From: Paratractidigestivibacter sp963605405
Lineage (GTDB): Bacteria > Actinomycetota > Coriobacteriia > Coriobacteriales > Atopobiaceae
NCBI GenBank assembly: GCA_963605405.1
Contig: CAVCUP010000011.1
Span: forward strand, 19,544 to 83,543
Reading direction: 5' to 3'
DNA length: 64,000 bases
The translations under genes and the position numbers were made by a program. Below the pieces are notes generated by a model that was not told where the DNA came from, did no database searches, and saw only the letters and a list, made by a program, of their open reading frames with translations. Of this stretch, positions 61,343 to 64,000 are shown in pieces (the stretch's first letter is position 1; each line of letters begins with the position of its first letter).

Positions 61343-61792
61343 CTAGCCCGATATGGTCTTGAGCCTCTCGAGCACTGAGGAGAGGGACGCGTACATCGCC
61401 TCGCGCTTCGACGGCGAGAGCCCGCTGCCGGCCTCGGAGACGACCTCGCGAATGATATCGTCGACCTCGACCATCACGGCATGACCTTTTTCGGTGAGGC
61501 GAACGGGCGCGCGATAGCGCCCCGTCGAGCCGCCTTCGTGCTCCCCCACCTCAACGAATCCCTCGTCCGAAAGCCGCCCGATCACGCGCGAGACGGCCGC
61601 ACGGTCAACGCCGGCCGCGCGCGCAAGCTCGGACGACGTCAGGCCCTCGGGGCATTTCTGCAGGTTGTAGACGCACATCAGGTCCCCGCCGCGCAGGCCG
61701 AAGCGCTCGAGCTCGACGGTCTTTATGCGCTGGATCTCTTTCTCGATGGCGGTGATAAGCCCCACGAAGTCCTCGAAGCGCTCTTCGAACAC
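61343..61792 (-). CDS. MarR-family regulator
   Basis: A 149-residue winged-helix repressor. The family core is LTSSELARAAGVDRAAVSRVIGRLSDEGFVEVGEH followed by the wing GRYRAPVRLTEKGHAVM. The GTG at 61792 sits behind AGAGGAGGGGCC, a better placed start than the GTG at 61810. Two matching palindromes cover its promoter, so it probably represses itself. The DUF2798 pair and the degV gene are the nearest candidate targets. Confidence 0.93.
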   Translation of the reverse strand: MFEERFEDFVGLITAIEKEIQRIKTVELERFGLRGGDLMCVYNLQKCPEGLTSSELARAAGVDRAAVSRVIGRLSDEGFVEVGEHEGGSTGRYRAPVRLTEKGHAVMVEVDDIIREVVSEAGSGLSPSKREAMYASLSSVLERLKTISG

Positions 61793-61860
61793 GGCCCCTC
61801 CTCTGTTCACGGCCGCGAGCGGGACGCGATGTGCCTCGTCGTGTTCCCGGCCCGCTCGCT

Positions 61861-61907
61861 TTGTTGACTCATCAACAATAGAGTCAAACTTATTGATTCG
61901 TCAACAA
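61861..61907. promoter_or_regulatory. Two MarR-type operators over the marR promoter
   Basis: TTGTTGA-CTCA-TCAACAA (61861-61878) is a perfect 18-bp palindrome. A second site, TTATTGA-TTCG-TCAACAA (61890-61907), differs at one base. On the minus strand the promoter is TTGACG (61899-61904), 18 bp, TATTGT (61875-61880), so one site covers each promoter element. Confidence 0.85.
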
Positions 61908-61957
61908 ATTCGTGAACCGCACACAATCGCGTGAGCCGAGAGTGTCGCATGCGCGCA

Positions 61958-61998
61958 CAAAAAGAACAGCGGGGCCGCGTCAGCAGCCCCGCTGTTCT
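61958..61998 (-). terminator. Intrinsic terminator after the minus-strand DUF2798 gene
   Basis: On the minus strand AGAACAGCGGGGC and GCCCCGCTGTTCT form a perfect 13-bp stem, then TTTTT. Confidence 0.93.
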
Positions 61999-62040
61999 TA
62001 AAAGGCTCGTTAGAACCCGCAGTTACGCCTCAGTTACCAG

Positions 62041-62544
62041 CTACGCCTCGGAGACCGGCTGTGCGAGCACGGTTCCCTCGGGGAACGCGCGGCGGAACAG
62101 GAAGCGGGCAATGGGGCCCGCGACCAGCAGGTTCCACGGCAGCGCCATAACGAAGTTCCAGGGAATATTGGTAAGCCAAGCCATCGGCACGACAGCGAGC
62201 GTGCCGGCGTGGAAGGCGCCCTCGAAGGCGCCGTAGAGGCTCATGATGAAGACCATCGGGAAGACCATGCAGGTGGACACGGCGAGCGTCATCGCGCGCG
62301 GGCTGGACTTGCCCGGCGTCACCAGGTACTTGAAGGCGAAGCCCTTGGCCAGCGGGCTCGCCACGAACCAGTCGCACAGCATGGCAAAGATGTATGCGGG
62401 CGGGAAGCCGACCCACGCGTCGACGATGACCTCACCGGTCAGGGCGCCGTGCTGACGCGCCACGTTGTAGATGCTCATCCAAAGCACCATCAGGAAGCAC
62501 ATGATGAAGGTGAACAGAAGGCTCTCACGCTTGTTCTTGGGCAT
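62041..62544 (-). CDS. DUF2798-family membrane protein
   Basis: A 167-residue protein with four membrane segments in two similar halves (FTFIMCFLMVLWMSIYNVARQHG and LAVSTCMVFPMVFIMSLYGAFEG), matching the DUF2798 pattern. GPIARFLFRRAFPE closes it. The start is taken as ATG 62544 (PKNKRESLL), with GAGGAG upstream. Its divergent neighbour is a paralogue. The function is unknown. Confidence 0.85.
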   Translation of the reverse strand: MPKNKRESLLFTFIMCFLMVLWMSIYNVARQHGALTGEVIVDAWVGFPPAYIFAMLCDWFVASPLAKGFAFKYLVTPGKSSPRAMTLAVSTCMVFPMVFIMSLYGAFEGAFHAGTLAVVPMAWLTNIPWNFVMALPWNLLVAGPIARFLFRRAFPEGTVLAQPVSEA

Positions 62545-62787
62545 AAAGAAAAACACTCCTCAAAGGTAGAAGTCCTGTCTCGACGGAACGCCCACCGCCC
62601 AAAGGCGAACGTTCCGGAGCCAGCGCTGCGCAGGCCATACTACGCGAAGCGGACCCCTCTTCGTAAGCGGAAAGTTTGTGAAGATACGCCCTGAGCTGGG
62701 GAATATTTGCGCTATAGTCTCGAGCTGCTCGCGCACGATGGCGCAATCGCGCGCGGCGAGAACCCGCATATGCGCCGAGCGAGACAT

Positions 62788-62836
62788 AAAATGTCGCCCC
62801 ACCACTGTCGGACGGAGGGGCGGCATTTCTTTTTTT
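62788..62836 (+). terminator. Strong intrinsic terminator inside the leader of the plus-strand DUF2798 gene
   Basis: AAATGTCGCCCC and GGGGCGGCATTT pair, followed by CTTTTTTT. It lies about 50 bp before the ATG and downstream of a TATAGT (62713-62718), so it would stop transcripts before the gene unless antiterminated. Upstream leader sequence (62725-62787) is GC-rich and self-complementary. Confidence 0.85.
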
Positions 62837-62884
62837 GAATCGACGCGGCGCAGAGAAAAGCCAGGCCGAGAGGAGCCGCCCTTT

Positions 62885-63427
62885 ATGCAGCACAAGCGCA
62901 TGCCCCAGAGCAAGATCGAATCTGTCGTGTTCACCGCCATCACCGCGTTCATCATGGTCTACTTCATGACCCTCTACAACACGGTGCTCGCGACCGGGAG
63001 CTTCACCAACCGCACCTTCCTCATCGCGGCTCAGAGCATGTGGCTCGAGTATGTCCTCATCTTCCTGTGCGCGTACTTCATCTCGAGCCCGGCGGCCAAG
63101 CACTTCGCCTTCCAGGTGGTGCGCCCCGGCGACCGGCAGATCTACGTCATCCTCGCCATTCAGGTTTTCACCGTCGTGTTCCAGGTGGCGCTCGCGAGCA
63201 TCCTGGGCGTGTGGCATGGGTACGGCTTCACGCGCCAGATCCTTCCCGACTACATCATGACCTACTGCCGCAACTTCATCATGGCGCTGCCGCTGCAGCT
63301 CCTCATCGCAGGCCCGCTCGCCCGCTCCATCTTCCGCGCGCTCTTCGGCCGAGAAGAGCAGCGGCGCATGGACGCCGAGGACGAGCGCCTCGCACGCGAG
63401 GAGCTGGCCGAGAAACGGGACGCGTAG
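62885..63427 (+). CDS. Second DUF2798-family membrane protein
   Basis: A 180-residue protein with the same two-half, four-segment plan as its divergent neighbour (VFTAITAFIMVYFMTLYNTVLATG, then IQVFTVVFQVALASILGVWHG). It also has the matching end GPLARSIFRALFGRE, followed by a charged tail. ATG 62885 has GAGAGGAGCCGCC upstream. The open frame upstream of this ATG runs through the terminator and is not coding. Expression may depend on read-through of that terminator. Confidence 0.87.
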   Translation: MQHKRMPQSKIESVVFTAITAFIMVYFMTLYNTVLATGSFTNRTFLIAAQSMWLEYVLIFLCAYFISSPAAKHFAFQVVRPGDRQIYVILAIQVFTVVFQVALASILGVWHGYGFTRQILPDYIMTYCRNFIMALPLQLLIAGPLARSIFRALFGREEQRRMDAEDERLAREELAEKRDA

Positions 63428-63499
63428 GGGGGCGGAACGTGCCGCGACCCCCGCAGCCAGGAACCGCGAGCATCCGGCGGGACCGCCCACGGAAGTTAT

Positions 63500-63517
63500 G
63501 GGCCTGAATTCAGGCCC
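63500..63517. repeat. Perfect 18-bp palindrome without loop
   Basis: GGGCCTGAATTCAGGCCC lies in the short non-coding stretch after the plus-strand DUF2798 gene. It could be a dimer-binding site or part of a read-through terminator; nothing else supports either. Confidence 0.6.
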
Positions 63518-63606
63518 CAATGGCCGCAACGGACCCGCCGGGTTCTTTAGGTGCCCAAAGCCAATAGGAATCCCCACTGACCGTCGCGGCCGGCGCGGGC
63601 AAACAC

Positions 63607-63638
63607 AAAAAGGACCGCCGCACCAGGCGACGGTCCTC
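63607..63638 (-). terminator. Intrinsic terminator after the edge membrane gene
   Basis: On the minus strand AGGACCGTCGCC and GGCGGTCCT pair (one bulge region), followed by TTTTTG. Confidence 0.88.
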
Positions 63639-63674
63639 GCTTCGGGTCGAGACCCGAGACCGCAGGCAATAAAC

Positions 63675-64000
63675 CTACTCGGCGTGGGCGTAGTCCACAG
63701 CGCCGCGGCGATCGGTCGCCTGCTCCCAATCCTTGGTCCCCTCAAAGACGTCCTGCTTATAGGGGTTGCGGCCGAGCTTCTTGGCGCGGTAGACGATATA
63801 GCCGATGGCGAGCACATTGGCCACGAGCGCCACGATGGAGACGCACAGCGCCGCATTCGGGTCCAGGTTGGAGTGCGTCACGAAGATAGACTCCTCCTGG
63901 AAGTACGGGAACACCTGCGCGAACATGCACCAGATGGCCAGGGTAAAGGCGCGGTTCTGGATCCAGCCGCCCTTGTTCCAGAAGAAGTTGGCCACGGTCG
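63675..64000 (-). CDS. Membrane protein, probably C-terminal part of a transporter (cut by edge)
   Basis: At least 107 residues reading ...ANFFWNKGGWIQNRAFTLAIWCMFAQVFPYF, with two hydrophobic segments (the second near ALCVSIVALVANVLAIGYIVY) and a charged cytoplasmic tail ending DYAHAE. A GTG at 63995 could be a start, but it has no visible binding site and the frame continues to the window edge. The piece looks like the last two segments of a larger carrier. The family was not recognised. Confidence 0.65.
   Translation of the reverse strand, partial: TVANFFWNKGGWIQNRAFTLAIWCMFAQVFPYFQEESIFVTHSNLDPNAALCVSIVALVANVLAIGYIVYRAKKLGRNPYKQDVFEGTKDWEQATDRRGAVDYAHAE

Overview
The window is a high-GC, tightly packed chromosomal segment. 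Most intergenic gaps are under 300 bp, GTG and TTG starts are frequent, and ribosome binding sites are purine-rich (GGAGG/AAGGA). The gene set points to an anaerobic member of the Coriobacteriia, with Collinsella or a close relative the best guess: polytopic LuxR-type membrane regulators, a fused TsaB-RimI-TsaD protein, rubrerythrin next to a Fur/PerR regulator, PurO-type IMP cyclohydrolase beside a stand-alone AICAR formyltransferase, an ECF transporter and sortase-type cell-wall signals. The species call is inference; no rRNA lies in the window. No prophage, insertion sequence or CRISPR array was found.

Layout. 1-9.6 kb, minus strand: ychF (cut by the edge), a 4Fe-4S protein, a very large surface protein with an internal sorting signal, then groEL and groES. 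9.9-16.0 kb, plus strand: an accessory-looking cluster of a membrane LuxR regulator with two HTH domains, a micro-ORF, two membrane-anchored extracytoplasmic proteins and an ABC exporter. 16.0-21.2 kb, minus strand: NAD+ synthetase and a polar amino-acid ABC transporter. 21.5-25.6 kb, plus strand: a tryptophan-type attenuator leader followed by two TrpP-like S components, a fused ECF ATPase and the ECF T protein. 25.8-40.6 kb, minus strand: a zinc-ribbon membrane protein; fur/perR-rubrerythrin-DUF3783-tsaB/rimI/tsaD; the housekeeping series rplM-rpsI-glmM-acpS-nnr-alr-udg-tsaE; and a patatin-like lipase. 40.7-41.0 kb: tmRNA. 41.1-47.1 kb: an envelope-glycan module (YfhO, ChbG/YdjC, GT2, CapA). 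47.2-51.8 kb: asnS, pyrE, AICARFT and purO. 52.1-57.1 kb: a MacB-like ABC system with a divergent TetR gene. 57.2-64 kb: a purine permease, an MFS carrier, DegV, a MarR regulator, two divergent DUF2798 membrane proteins and the end of an unidentified membrane protein.

The strongest system-level result is the tryptophan unit at 21.5-25.6 kb. A 20-residue leader ORF with three consecutive Trp codons overlaps mutually exclusive hairpins ending in an intrinsic terminator, directly before the transporter genes. The four transporter proteins contain only one Trp in about 1,230 residues. Together these indicate a tryptophan importer expressed when charged tRNA-Trp is scarce.

Two other features stand out. 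One is a polyprotein-like surface protein whose sorting signal lies near residue 165 and is followed by a second export signal and over 1,300 more residues. The other is a set of long, mutually unrelated intergenic inverted repeats (7.5, 31.8, 49.6, 51.1, 60.1 and 61.3 kb). The 31.8 kb case is a symmetric four-copy array with a 41-bp period around a central hairpin.
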